A DNA stretch of 64,000 nt from Paenibacillus radicibacter (GTDB lineage: Bacteria > Bacillota > Bacilli > Paenibacillales > NBRC-103111), in the NCBI RefSeq assembly GCF_024721995.1, contig NZ_JANQBC010000005.1:186001-250000 (forward strand), written 5' to 3'. Numbering within the stretch: position 1 is the first letter of the stretch; each line of letters begins with the position of its first letter. The translations under genes and the position numbers were made by a program. The notes beneath the pieces were generated by a model. The model saw only the letters and a list, made by a program, of their open reading frames with translations, ran no database searches and had not been told where the DNA came from. This document shows positions 6,787-16,125 of the stretch, in pieces.

Positions 6787-7890
6787 TTGCACATGCGCGG
6801 GGCGAATCATCAAATATCGAGCTTTCAGGCTATATGCATCATTCTCATCTCAGCAGGCTTATTAAATCATGTCATTGTACTTCCTTTAGTATTGAAGATG
6901 GCGGGCAGGGATGGGTGGATGAGTGTTATTATTGCGCTGCTCGCATGCCTGCTGTGGATTCCTTTGGTCTACGGAACGATGAAAAGAAAAGGAAATATGC
7001 ACTTTTTCGAGTGGTTGCACAGTAAACTCGGGACTATCCTGTCGTGGATTGTTGTAGGCATAATTTGCATTTATATATTTTCTGTTGCTTGGATTACCGT
7101 GAAAGATACGACAGAATGGATTGGTATTATATATTTACCGACGACACCTAATTTTGTTATATCTTTGCTTTTAATCATACTTTGCTGCTTATGTGCGTTA
7201 ATGGGAATTCGCTCTATTGCGATTTCAGCAGGTGTTTTACTTCCGATCGTCATCTTGCTCGGTTATTTCGTGATGTCCGCTAACTTCGAGTACAAGGATT
7301 ACTCCATGATGCTGCCTATGCTGGAGAATGGGTATGCGCCTATTGTGAAGGGGGCTGTATTTATTTCCGGTGGTTTAGTCGAGATCATCATGCTCCTGTT
7401 CATGCAGCACCGCATACATACCTCATTGCGCATGCGTTCACTCGTTATTTTAGTCGTACTGCTTGCTGGATTAACAGTAGGTCCTTTAATGGGTTCGATA
7501 GCTAGTTTTGGACCATTTGAATCCGCGTTGCAGCGCTACCCGGCATTTGAACAATGGAGACTTGTCAAAATTGGAAAATCCATTGAACATATAGATTTTC
7601 TTTCGTTATACCAATGGATTGCAGGAACATTCATTCGGGTTTCTCTGGCCCTATTCTTGATCTATGATTTACTGCCTTTTTCTAATTCCAACGTTAGAAA
7701 AGGTGTCTGCATCGGCACGAGTCTTCTTCTCTTGTTGCTTGTTAGTATGCATTTTAGCGATACACGATTTATTCAAATACTTGCAGGCTGGTATTATCCG
7801 CTCATTGTCCCTCTGATCGTGGTCATCTCGATTGGTTTATGGATGACTGCAAGAATAAAGAAGAAAACCATGCAAGAAAGGACTCGGTGA
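6787..7890 (+). CDS. Spore germination receptor B subunit (GerAB-type permease)
   Basis: A 367-residue integral membrane protein of the GerAB/APC-related family with about ten hydrophobic helices. It begins with the typical QISSFQAICIILISAG segment. B subunits bind the germinant and form the membrane core of the germinosome in the spore inner membrane. TTG at 6787 is taken because GGGAGG lies 6 bp before it; ATG at 6793 is also possible. The stop abuts the start of the A subunit, so the operon order is B-A-C. Confidence 0.9.
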   Translation: MHMRGANHQISSFQAICIILISAGLLNHVIVLPLVLKMAGRDGWMSVIIALLACLLWIPLVYGTMKRKGNMHFFEWLHSKLGTILSWIVVGIICIYIFSVAWITVKDTTEWIGIIYLPTTPNFVISLLLIILCCLCALMGIRSIAISAGVLLPIVILLGYFVMSANFEYKDYSMMLPMLENGYAPIVKGAVFISGGLVEIIMLLFMQHRIHTSLRMRSLVILVVLLAGLTVGPLMGSIASFGPFESALQRYPAFEQWRLVKIGKSIEHIDFLSLYQWIAGTFIRVSLALFLIYDLLPFSNSNVRKGVCIGTSLLLLLLVSMHFSDTRFIQILAGWYYPLIVPLIVVISIGLWMTARIKKKTMQERTR

Positions 7891-9375
7891 GTGATGACTC
7901 AAGCTCTGCATCATTTAGATCCACTAAACGCAGTAAATCCGGAAAACTTACGGGCTTTTATCTCCAATTGTGCGGATGTCAAAATGCAATCCTATAAGCT
8001 TGGCAGCTCGGTTGATCCTGCGCAAGTCATTCTTCTCTATTGTGAGGGACAAGTGGATGGCAGGCAGTTGAATCAGTTTGTACTTCCGAAGCTGGAAGAG
8101 ATGTTCACTAGACTAACTGCGAGCAATGAGCTGGATTTGAATACACTTATGCCATTACAAAGAATTTCGCATGAACAGAACGTTGATGAACTCATGAGTG
8201 CGTTGTTCTCCGGACAGTTGATCATCTACTTGGTTGACGGCAGCGACTTTTACACGTTGGATATTGCCGCTCCACCTCATCGTCAGCCGAGTGAATCCAA
8301 TACAGATGTGTCGTTAAAAGGACCTAAAGATGGTTTTACAGAAGAAATCACAACAAATATTGCTTTGATTCGCAAGCGAATTCAAAGTCAATCTCTAAGC
8401 AATGAATCATTCGTAATCGGTCGTCGTTCTCAAACCAAAGTCGCCTTATTGTATATGAAAGATATCGTGAATCCAGATATGTTAAATGAGATGCGGACAA
8501 GATTAAAGAAAATCGATATGGACTTCTTATTAAGTACGGATCAGTTGGAAGAGGCATTGGGCGATTCGACGTATTCTTTATTTCCGCTGCTTGATTATAT
8601 TGGTCGGCCGGATTATGTCGTTGAAAGTTTAATGAATGGCCGCATGTGCATCATCATTAATGGTTGTCCAATGGTGGTTCTTGGGCCGGCTAATTTGACT
8701 TACTTGTTAAAGAGTCCGGAAGATATTCATTTTCCGTATTTTTTTGTGTTTTTTGAACGGATTTTGCGATTAATTGGGCTTTTCGTAGCGATATTCATGC
8801 CCGGGTTCTGGGTGTCAGTTGTGTCGTATAATGTAGACCAGATTCCGTTTCCACTACTTGCAACTGTTGCTAATTCCAGATTAGGTCTGCCTATGCCGGC
8901 ACCGCTTGAAATGTGTCTATTGCTGCTCTTATTTGAATTATTTCGAGAGGCAGGCGCGCGATTGCCTAAAGCCATTGGACAGACGGTTGCTGTGGTCGGC
9001 GGATTAATAGTTGGAGATGCTACGATCCGAGCAGGTCTAAGTTCACCATCAACCTTAGTAGCAGCAGCGGTAACAGCCGTCTGCACGTTTACATTAGTGA
9101 ATCAATCGATAAGTGGTACTGTAAGTATCGTGCGGATAGTCGTTCTTGCCCTGAGTTCCGTGTTTGGCTTATATGGCTTCTTTATCGCTTTGCTTGCAAT
9201 CACTCTTTATTTATCGACATTGGAATCGTTTGGCGTACCGTATTTGTCTCCGATTTCTCCGCCTGTATTCAAAGATATGATCGCTGCCCTGTTTAAGAAA
9301 ACGGATAAGAACAAGCAGCGGCCAGAGATGCTGAATTTACAGGATCAGACTCGCAGTGGGGAGGAGTCATCATGA
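7891..9375 (+). CDS. Spore germination receptor A subunit (GerAA-type)
   Basis: A 494-residue protein. A soluble N-terminal region (1-270) carries the GPKDGFTEEITTNIALIRKRI block and the SYSLFPLLDYIGRPDYV region of GerA proteins. Four to five membrane helices follow (about 285-455) with the GLPMPAPLEMCLLLLLFELFREAGARLPK motif. It forms the receptor with the B and C subunits and mediates the response to nutrient germinants. It starts directly at the end of the B gene (GTG 7891 or ATG 7894) and overlaps the C gene by 4 bp. Confidence 0.92.
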   Translation: MMTQALHHLDPLNAVNPENLRAFISNCADVKMQSYKLGSSVDPAQVILLYCEGQVDGRQLNQFVLPKLEEMFTRLTASNELDLNTLMPLQRISHEQNVDELMSALFSGQLIIYLVDGSDFYTLDIAAPPHRQPSESNTDVSLKGPKDGFTEEITTNIALIRKRIQSQSLSNESFVIGRRSQTKVALLYMKDIVNPDMLNEMRTRLKKIDMDFLLSTDQLEEALGDSTYSLFPLLDYIGRPDYVVESLMNGRMCIIINGCPMVVLGPANLTYLLKSPEDIHFPYFFVFFERILRLIGLFVAIFMPGFWVSVVSYNVDQIPFPLLATVANSRLGLPMPAPLEMCLLLLLFELFREAGARLPKAIGQTVAVVGGLIVGDATIRAGLSSPSTLVAAAVTAVCTFTLVNQSISGTVSIVRIVVLALSSVFGLYGFFIALLAITLYLSTLESFGVPYLSPISPPVFKDMIAALFKKTDKNKQRPEMLNLQDQTRSGEESS

Positions 9376-10535
9376 GTATTAGGTTTATTGGTTTTTTACT
9401 CAGCATATGCATGTGTTTGTCGTTAACAGGCTGCTGGGACATCAAAGATATTCAAGACTCCAACTATTTAACCGCACTTGGGATCGATTATGCCGATTCA
9501 AAATACATCGTGTATGCACAAGCTTTGAATTTCTCCAATGTGGCAAAGCAAGAAGGCGGTAAGCCCAGAGGAGGGGCACCTATATGGGTAGTGCGGGGGC
9601 AAGGGAGCACAGTCTACACCGCTATCAATTCCATGTATAAGGCGATGCATCTTCAACCCATATGGGATCACGTTACGGCAATCGTATTTACGAAGCAGGC
9701 ACTGGAACAGGACGTATGGAAGCAGATGGATGCTTTTCTTCGCTATCATGAGATCCGGTATACTCCATGGGTATTTGGTACACAAGTTGCAGTGGATCAA
9801 TTGTTCACGATTAAAGCACTGTTTAGTGTTTCACCTAAAACCGTAGTCCTGCACAATCCAACAACGATCTATAAACAAATATCGCAGATCCCTCCACTTA
9901 AATTGCAAAAATACATGATGCGAATCGAAGAGCCAGGGATGACGCTGCTGCTGCCGTCGCTGACTATCAACGATGAAGTGTGGGAGGTGGATAATAAACC
10001 TAGCAAGCAATATCAATTAACGGGAGCGTTCGCTGTATATAACAAGAGGATGCAGGCTTTTTTTCAGGATAAAGATTTGATGGGCTACCGTTGGATCGCC
10101 AAAGAAACGGCTCAGACTCCCTTGCTTCTGACTAGTGAGCATGGAACAGAAGCATCTATTTATATGAAGCATACCAAGGCGCGAATCCAAGTTGAAGTAA
10201 AAGATCGCCATATTCATGCTCGGATTACGGTAAAAGTAACCGGAATCATCTACGAGAATACAGTAAATCTGATTGAGGAAGAACTAATCGCACATGCAGA
10301 AGAAGAAATAACCAAACAGATTAAAGAAACCTATGAGCAAGCTTTTAAGAAAGGTGTGGATATTTATTCTTTGAAACACCATGTCTATCGATATCAGAAT
10401 TCTTTATGGAAGCAAGCAAATCAAGGGAAGGATCTAGAGCTGGACAGTTCACTTGAAGATGTGCAAGTAAAAGTCCAGATCGATAACGCAGAAATGGCAC
10501 GGCCAAGGGAAGAACTTAGCAAGACCATTCTTTAA
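9372..10535 (+). CDS. Spore germination receptor C subunit (Ger(x)C lipoprotein)
   Basis: A 387-residue lipoprotein: signal peptide with lipobox LTGC (Cys21), then GCWDIKDIQDSNYLTALGIDY, the hallmark start of Ger(x)C proteins, and the C-terminal helical domain ending in conserved W-K and ED-VKV. It would be anchored to the outer face of the spore inner membrane. It overlaps the A gene by ATGA and closes the operon at a strong terminator. Confidence 0.92.
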   Translation: MSIRFIGFLLSICMCLSLTGCWDIKDIQDSNYLTALGIDYADSKYIVYAQALNFSNVAKQEGGKPRGGAPIWVVRGQGSTVYTAINSMYKAMHLQPIWDHVTAIVFTKQALEQDVWKQMDAFLRYHEIRYTPWVFGTQVAVDQLFTIKALFSVSPKTVVLHNPTTIYKQISQIPPLKLQKYMMRIEEPGMTLLLPSLTINDEVWEVDNKPSKQYQLTGAFAVYNKRMQAFFQDKDLMGYRWIAKETAQTPLLLTSEHGTEASIYMKHTKARIQVEVKDRHIHARITVKVTGIIYENTVNLIEEELIAHAEEEITKQIKETYEQAFKKGVDIYSLKHHVYRYQNSLWKQANQGKDLELDSSLEDVQVKVQIDNAEMARPREELSKTIL

Positions 10536-10542
10536 TTTACCT

Positions 10543-10582
10543 AAGAGCATTCAGCATCGTAAGATGTTGGTGCTCTTTTTTT
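10543..10582 (+). terminator. Terminator of the first ger operon
   Basis: Stem AAGAGCATTCAGCATC / GATGTTGGTGCTCTT with small mismatches, loop GTAA, followed by eight T. Confidence 0.8.
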
Positions 10583-10681
10583 AATCTTGCGGACTTGGTT
10601 CACGACTACTTGAATAGGATGGTATAAATGCCTATTTACGACTGACGTATGGGTGCGATTCATGTTAAGGGAGGGGTTCAT

Positions 10682-11722
10682 TTGAATTGGAAAAAAGGTT
10701 CTTTCTACGCGGCGCTATTGCTTCTCGTTATGATTATCTTGCCTGCCTGTTCAAGTAGTGGTGGGAAAGAGAAGCTTGTCATCTATACCGCGCGGGATAA
10801 CAATGTGACCGATGTAGTCATGCCAAAGTTCAAGGAAAAATACCCGAACATCGAAGTCGAGATCATGATGATGGGCGCACAGCAAATCCTAGAGCGGGTA
10901 CGCGGGGAAAAAGCGAATCCAGGCGGGGATTTCTGGTGGGGAGGTACGCAGTCTGCGTTCATGACTGCTGCAAATGAGAATCTACTAGAGAGTATAAAAC
11001 CAAGCTTTGGCGATAAAGTGCCAGCCCAATATAAGGACGCACGAGACCGCTGGTATGGGGAAATGCTCCTGCCGGAAGTCATTATGTACAATACGGATCT
11101 GATCCCGAATAAAGCGGATGCACCACAAGATTGGGACGATGTCTTAGATCCGAAATACAAGGATAAGATTATCATTCGTGATGTACTCGCCTCAGGTACG
11201 ATGCGCACGATCTACTCCGCGATGATCTACCGTCAAGGTCCAGATAATCCGCAAAAAGGTTACGATTGGCTCATGAAACTCGACGCTAACACCAAGGAGT
11301 ATGCCGCTGATCCGACCCAAATGCAGCTGAAGCTTGCGCGTCAGGAAGGGCTATTCACACTTTGGAACTTGCAAGATGTCATGCTTCAGAAAGTAAATCT
11401 CAAACAGCCATTTGACTTTATTTATCCAAAAAGCGGTGCCCCAATTCTCGTCGATGGCGTAGGAGTCATTAAAGACGCGAAGAACAAAGATGCTGCTGTG
11501 AAGTTCTATAACTTCCTCTTCGAACCTGCACTTCGCGCGGAGATGGCGGAGAAGCTGTTCCAGATTCCAACTCGTGATGACATCAGCAAAGACACATTAC
11601 CTGCTTGGCTCAAAGGCTTGGAGCTGAAGCCACTTGAACTGGATTGGAATGTGATGAGCACCAAGGAGAAGGAATGGATGACTTACTGGAGTGAGAAAAT
11701 CAAGGGTAAGGGTAAAAAATAA
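10682..11722 (+). CDS. ABC transporter substrate-binding lipoprotein (FbpA/AfuA-like)
   Basis: A 346-residue lipoprotein with lipobox LPAC (Cys23) followed by SSSGGKEKLVIYTARD. The fold matches type-II periplasmic binding proteins of the iron(III)/phosphonate group (bacterial solute-binding family 1/6/8): VIYTARDNNVTDVVMPKFKEKYP at the start and a WYGEMLLPEVIMYNTDLIP hinge. TTG at 10682 is preferred because AAGGGAGGGG lies just before it; the ATG at 10649 would place that site inside the gene. It is partnered with the ATPase at 12014 and the fused permease at 13121. Cargo could be ferric iron, aminoethylphosphonate or a polyamine. Confidence 0.85.
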   Translation: MNWKKGSFYAALLLLVMIILPACSSSGGKEKLVIYTARDNNVTDVVMPKFKEKYPNIEVEIMMMGAQQILERVRGEKANPGGDFWWGGTQSAFMTAANENLLESIKPSFGDKVPAQYKDARDRWYGEMLLPEVIMYNTDLIPNKADAPQDWDDVLDPKYKDKIIIRDVLASGTMRTIYSAMIYRQGPDNPQKGYDWLMKLDANTKEYAADPTQMQLKLARQEGLFTLWNLQDVMLQKVNLKQPFDFIYPKSGAPILVDGVGVIKDAKNKDAAVKFYNFLFEPALRAEMAEKLFQIPTRDDISKDTLPAWLKGLELKPLELDWNVMSTKEKEWMTYWSEKIKGKGKK

Positions 11723-11730
11723 TAATTCCA

Positions 11731-11925
11731 GAGTGTGTTTAAAAAGTTGGATCACTGCAGAGAAAAAAGCACTTCAATGCTTACGAAGTGGCTTTCCTTC
11801 GGAAAGCCTGTGAGTGAAATCGTGAATTTTGAATTGATTATATGGTATTTTCACTCTTTCAAAGTCGGTCGCTCCGCTCTTCCAGTTGCTTTTTTCTCTT
11901 TCGTTTTAACTATTTAAACACCCTC
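11731..11925 (-). repeat. Long-hairpin repeat, copy A
   Basis: Outer arms 11731-11748 and 11908-11925 pair with two mismatches. A perfect 12-bp arm pair lies inside (AGAGAAAAAAGC 11759-11770 / 11888-11899), and further small hairpins follow (GCTTTCC/GGAAAGC at 11791-11807). Reverse-complemented, the core shares CTGGAAG, CTTTGAAA and GTGAAAATACCA...AATTCAAAATTCACGATT with copy C (24259-24369), and its flanks match copy B (23687-23849). It fills the gap between the binding protein and ATPase genes. Confidence 0.75.
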
Positions 11926-12013
11926 TTCTATGCACAGGCGGAGCTGCTCATATGCACTTCGCCTGTTATGTATTCCGTGAATCATGGAGTTGAGCTAGGA
12001 AGGAGGCAGTTCA

Positions 12014-13105
12014 ATGACTGCTGTGACGCTTAAAGGCATTAGCAAGCAATTCGGACGAGTAAGCGGTGTTAGCGGCGTGAATGTAGAAATTGGCTCAGGT
12101 GAATTTTTCACCTTACTAGGTCCAAGTGGTTGTGGCAAGACGACAACGCTTCGCATGATCGCAGGCTTTTATTACCCATCTGAGGGACGGATTCTATTCG
12201 GGGAGCAAGATGTAACGAGTCTGCCGCCGAACAAGCGTAATACAGGAATGGTGTTTCAGAACTATGCGCTCTTTCCACATATGACGGTGTTTGAGAATAT
12301 TGCATTTGGACTGCAGACACGTAAAGAACCGAAGGTAATCATTCGGGATAAAGTGGAGCGTGCGCTTGCGCAGGTGCATCTGGAGACTTATGGCACTAGA
12401 CGTATTGATCAATTGTCTGGCGGGCAGCAGCAGCGAGTGGCGCTTGCAAGAGCGCTCGTTATTCAGCCTGATCTGTTACTGCTCGATGAGCCGCTTTCAA
12501 ATCTTGATGCGAAGCTTCGTGAGGAGACAAGGTACGAGATTAAGCGATTGCAGCTGGAGCTTGGCGTAACGACACTTTATGTGACACATGATCAAGCCGA
12601 GGCAATGTCGATGTCCGATCGGATTATGGTAATGAACGGAGGTACGGTCCAACAGATTGGCACGCCGCAAGAAATTTACAATGAGCCAGTTAATCGGTTC
12701 GTTAGTACCTTTATCGGGGAGACGAATTTATGGGAAGGAACAGTAGAGCGGATCGAGGGCGATGACGTCTATGTACGTGTGTCATCTGCAATTGTGCTAC
12801 TTGCTTCGGCTACTCGGAAATCCCCTTCCTGTCAGTTGCAGGTAGGTGCCAAGCTTGCGGCAACTTTTCGACCGGAATCGGTCCAAGAAGTAGGGACGCC
12901 ACAATATGATCAAGCGGGAGCGGGAAGCTTGGTGACAGGTTTCATTCAGGTTTCCGAGTTTACCGGAATCAGTACGCAGTACTTGACCTTCGCAGATAGC
13001 TTGCCGCTTCGCGCGATGTTTGTGGGCGTGAATCACTTGCTGCGCGAGCGCGGTGATAAGGTCTCCTTTTGCATACCGAAAGATAGTGTTTATTTACTTG
13101 AATAG
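12014..13105 (+). CDS. ABC transporter ATP-binding protein (PotA/FbpC type)
   Basis: A 363-residue ATPase: Walker A GPSGCGKTT (about 36-44), Q-loop in MVFQNYALFPHM, signature LSGGQQQRVALARAL, Walker B LLLLDEPLSNLD, switch His in YVTHDQ, then a C-terminal TOBE domain (about 240-360) as in CUT1/spermidine/iron importers. AGGAGG at 12001-12006 precedes the ATG by 7 bp. It powers uptake with the fused permease, whose ribosome site follows directly after the stop. Confidence 0.93.
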   Translation: MTAVTLKGISKQFGRVSGVSGVNVEIGSGEFFTLLGPSGCGKTTTLRMIAGFYYPSEGRILFGEQDVTSLPPNKRNTGMVFQNYALFPHMTVFENIAFGLQTRKEPKVIIRDKVERALAQVHLETYGTRRIDQLSGGQQQRVALARALVIQPDLLLLDEPLSNLDAKLREETRYEIKRLQLELGVTTLYVTHDQAEAMSMSDRIMVMNGGTVQQIGTPQEIYNEPVNRFVSTFIGETNLWEGTVERIEGDDVYVRVSSAIVLLASATRKSPSCQLQVGAKLAATFRPESVQEVGTPQYDQAGAGSLVTGFIQVSEFTGISTQYLTFADSLPLRAMFVGVNHLLRERGDKVSFCIPKDSVYLLE

Positions 13106-13120
13106 GAGGTGCATGCACAT

Positions 13121-14851
13121 ATGCCAGAACAACCAACTTCAAGGTCGTATCGTCCCCATAGGTTGCATGCTATCACGTCCTCTCGCCACTTTGTGTATGT
13201 TCTTATTGCACCGCTGTTCTTAATTCTGCTCGGCTATGTCATTTATCCGTTCTACCAGACGTTCATGGACAGTTTTCGTGTGAATGGGGAGTGGAATCTC
13301 AGTAATTATCGTGCGTTCTTCGATCTGACGCATTCGTCGAATTTAGAGGCGCTGTGGACGAGTGTACATATTTCATTATGGAGCGTGCTCATGAGTGGGA
13401 TTGTCGGGGTGACGATGGCGTTTCTGCTGGAGCGATACCATTTTCCCGGACGTAAAATTCTCAAAGTGCTCATTCTCGTCCCTTTAGCATTGCCACCACT
13501 AATTGGGGTGTTGTCGTTCTCGTTTCTGTATGCAGAGAGCGGTATTATTCCGAGAGCTTTAAAGACGTGGTTCCACTTAGATCAAGTCCCTTTCTCGTTA
13601 AAAGGATTCTGGGGTGTCGTGGTCGTTCACACGTTCACGATGTACACCTATTTCTACATGACCGCCTCGGCGGCGATCAAAGGGCTGGACCCTTCGCTTG
13701 AAGAAGCGGCGGCTAATTTGGGAGCGGGTCGGTTCATGGTGTGGCGTAAGGTGATCCTGCCGATGCTCACTCCTGCGATGGTCGCCTCAAGTTTGCTCGT
13801 CTTTATGATCTCGATGGCTTCCTATACTGCTCCACTTATATTCGGGATTCAGCGGACGATGACGATGCAAATTTATTTGTCCCGTACGAATGGAAGCTTA
13901 GAGATGGCATCGACGCAGTCGGCGATTCTGTCTGTTGTGTCGATTCTGTTCTTGATATTGATGCGCTGGTACCAAGGTCGGCGTAATTACCAGAATAATG
14001 GTAAAGGTGTTGGAGTGCACCAGACGGAAGTGACGAAACCTTGGGCGAAGTATGGAGCGATGGTGCTATCTTGTATCGGGGTGCTGATATTAACTCTTCC
14101 GATCTTGGTCATTATTCTAATCTCCTTCTCGGTCGATGCGACTTGGACAGTGCAAATCTTGCCTCCGAAATATACGTTCAGCCATTACTTGGATCTATTT
14201 ACGAACAGCAAGACATGGCGTCCAATCTTGAATTCACTGGAGATGAGTGGGATCGCAACGCTTGGTATCTTGTTGTTCGGTGTCGCTGCGGCGTATGCGA
14301 TTGTTCGATTGAATTTTAAAGGGAAATTCCTATTAGAGACGTTAATCATGATTCCATGGGCATTGCCGGGAACAGTTGTGGCGGTGAACCTGATTGCTGC
14401 TTTCAATACACCTTCGGCATTCAGCTTCGGTCAGGTGCTCGTAGGCACGGTGTGGATCATCCCGATTGCTTATTTTGTTCGCCATCTGCCATTGGTGTTC
14501 CGATCTACGTCCGCAACGCTCATGCAGATCGATCCCTCTACAGAAGAGGCTGCTCGCAATCTAGGTGCAACGTGGTGGTATAGCTTCAGACGCGTGGTGA
14601 TTCCAATGGCATTCAGCGGTATTCTAGCAGGGACATTGCTTGCATTTGTGCAGGGAATTGGGGAATTTGTTGCTTCAATTCTGCTGTTTACGAGCAAGAC
14701 TGTTCCGATCTCCGTTGAGATTTATCAGCGAATGTACGCCTTCGACTTCGGCACAGCATGTGCGTATGGGGTGCTACAAATCCTGACGATCATCGTCGTA
14801 TTATTCATTTCTCAGAAGCTGACAGGCGATGGCGCGACATCGGTTGTATGA
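13121..14851 (+). CDS. ABC transporter fused double permease (FbpB/ThiP type)
   Basis: A 576-residue membrane protein made of two permease modules in tandem, each with about six helices and its own EAA loop: SLEEAAANLGAGRFMVWRKVILP (about 195-217) and STEEAARNLGATWWYSFRRVVIP (about 475-497). This one-chain layout is typical of iron(III), thiamine and phosphonate importers. ATG at 13121 is preferred over the GTG at 13109, which overlaps the AGGAGG site. Confidence 0.9.
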   Translation: MPEQPTSRSYRPHRLHAITSSRHFVYVLIAPLFLILLGYVIYPFYQTFMDSFRVNGEWNLSNYRAFFDLTHSSNLEALWTSVHISLWSVLMSGIVGVTMAFLLERYHFPGRKILKVLILVPLALPPLIGVLSFSFLYAESGIIPRALKTWFHLDQVPFSLKGFWGVVVVHTFTMYTYFYMTASAAIKGLDPSLEEAAANLGAGRFMVWRKVILPMLTPAMVASSLLVFMISMASYTAPLIFGIQRTMTMQIYLSRTNGSLEMASTQSAILSVVSILFLILMRWYQGRRNYQNNGKGVGVHQTEVTKPWAKYGAMVLSCIGVLILTLPILVIILISFSVDATWTVQILPPKYTFSHYLDLFTNSKTWRPILNSLEMSGIATLGILLFGVAAAYAIVRLNFKGKFLLETLIMIPWALPGTVVAVNLIAAFNTPSAFSFGQVLVGTVWIIPIAYFVRHLPLVFRSTSATLMQIDPSTEEAARNLGATWWYSFRRVVIPMAFSGILAGTLLAFVQGIGEFVASILLFTSKTVPISVEIYQRMYAFDFGTACAYGVLQILTIIVVLFISQKLTGDGATSVV

Positions 14852-14949
14852 AAGATTTTATTTATTTTAAAATAATTTAGTGATAATTATTTTTAATCAT
14901 GATAGCATTCGAATTGTAGTCCAATATCTAATAAAAGGAGACAAAATGG

Positions 14950-15408
14950 ATGCCTTTTCATGTCGAGATGATTCCGAATTATCGCATTGCTTATGTAAGG
15001 AATGTGGGTCCATACGGCCAAGGTAATACACAGGCTATGGAGCAGTTGAAACAATGGGCTGAGCAGAAGGATTTACTAACGAAGTCCGCAATCCTCTTCG
15101 GAATTCCACGAGATAATCCAGTGACCACACTTCCTGAAGACTGTAGATATGATGCATGTATTGTCATTTCCACGGATATTGAAGTGGATGGTGATTGTGT
15201 TTGCGAAGGTGAACTGTCTGGCGGGAAATATGCGATTTGGAAAATCAAACATACGGCTGAGGATGTAAAACAAGCTTGGCTTGATATTTTTCCTGCTATT
15301 CAAAGCAGTGGATATGAACTGGATAACAGACCGATTCTAGAAAGATACAAAGGTGAATTGCTTATCAACGATTTTTGCGAAATATGTGTACCTGTTAAAT
15401 CGGTTTAA
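14950..15408 (+). CDS. GyrI-like/effector-binding domain protein
   Basis: A 152-residue single-domain protein of the GyrI-like (SbmC/AraC effector-binding) family: it starts FHVEMIPNYRIAYVRNVGPYGQG, with ILFGIPRDNP in the middle and GGKYAIWKIKHTAEDVKQAWLDIFPAIQSSGYELDNRPILERY at the end. Relatives bind small amphipathic or toxic compounds and some hydrolyse cyclopropanoids or protect gyrase; ligand unknown here. AAAGGAG lies 9 bp before the ATG. It has its own downstream terminator. Confidence 0.85.
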   Translation: MPFHVEMIPNYRIAYVRNVGPYGQGNTQAMEQLKQWAEQKDLLTKSAILFGIPRDNPVTTLPEDCRYDACIVISTDIEVDGDCVCEGELSGGKYAIWKIKHTAEDVKQAWLDIFPAIQSSGYELDNRPILERYKGELLINDFCEICVPVKSV

Positions 15409-15435
15409 TTACTAATTGAAAATGGAATTTAATGT

Positions 15436-15478
15436 GGAGGATGTATCCCAAGCAAATGCTCGGGATGCTCCTTTTTTT
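15436..15478 (+). terminator. Terminator after the GyrI-like gene
   Basis: Stem GGAG...ATCCC / GGGAT..CTCC followed by TTTTTTT. Confidence 0.7.
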
Positions 15479-15484
15479 ATTATG

Positions 15485-15504
15485 CTAACGGGCAGGTTAG
15501 TTCA
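15485..15504. repeat. Small hairpin repeat around CTAACGGGCAG (copy 1)
   Basis: CTAACGGGCAGGTTAG folds as a 5-bp hairpin. A related hairpin with the same 11-bp core lies at 17463-17480, so the two bracket the membrane/XRE/MDR gene segment as imperfect direct repeats. Confidence 0.4.
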
Positions 15505-15592
15505 AACTTTAGTTAGTAAAATTTAAACAATTAACATCCTAATGCTAATTCGTTGAAAAGTGTGAGTGTTATATAAGTTTTTATAAATTATT

Positions 15593-15656
15593 AATGTAAA
15601 GTATTATTGACATTAAGTTTATTATAGTTTACATTTTGAATAAGATATTTTACATT
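15593..15656 (+). promoter_or_regulatory. Promoter with three TTTACATT boxes
   Basis: TTGACA at 15607-15612 has a weak -10 (TACATT, 15630-15635) 17 bp later. AATGTAAA at 15593-15600 and TTTACATT at 15628-15635 form an inverted pair, and a third TTTACATT lies at 15649-15656. The layout suits autoregulation by the XRE protein encoded second in the operon (inference). Confidence 0.4.
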
Positions 15657-15680
15657 GATGAATATCGTTGGAGGTGAACC

Positions 15681-16124
15681 ATGACTTATCAAGAGAAGAA
15701 AAGCATTGTTTCTATAGTTAGTGTTATTGCTATATTCGTTTCTTTTTGTTTGTACATGTACCCGTTTCCCAATAGTGGACTAGAATCAATTGAGACCTTT
15801 CGCTTTTGGGGTTCTTTTGTCTTTATCTTGATTTTGGTTTCGATTATTGCCAACATTGTTATCAATATTGTTTTTAACATCATGTATAGAATAACAACAG
15901 GGGAAAATGAGCCCACATTTGAAGATGAACTGGATAGGATGATTAACTTGAAAGCAACAAGAAATTCATATTTTGTTTTTATCTTGGGTTTTCTTCTTGC
16001 CATGGGTTCTGTCATCGTCTTTCAGCCGTCACAATTGATGTTTATGATTCTAATCATTTCAGGATTTATGTCCGATGTGACTGGATCGATTACGAGACTT
16101 TATCATTACAGGAAGGGAGTCTAA
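15681..16124 (+). CDS. Four-helix membrane protein, XRE-linked
   Basis: A 147-residue membrane protein with hydrophobic segments at about 8-27, 38-64, 93-112 and 116-136, and an acidic cytoplasmic loop (GENEPTFEDELDRMINLKATRNS). Pairs of a DUF2178-like/unknown membrane protein plus a small XRE regulator are common in Firmicutes; function is unknown. GGAGGTGA precedes the ATG. Its stop is 1 bp before the XRE start. Confidence 0.75.
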   Translation: MTYQEKKSIVSIVSVIAIFVSFCLYMYPFPNSGLESIETFRFWGSFVFILILVSIIANIVINIVFNIMYRITTGENEPTFEDELDRMINLKATRNSYFVFILGFLLAMGSVIVFQPSQLMFMILIISGFMSDVTGSITRLYHYRKGV

Positions 16125-16125
16125 T

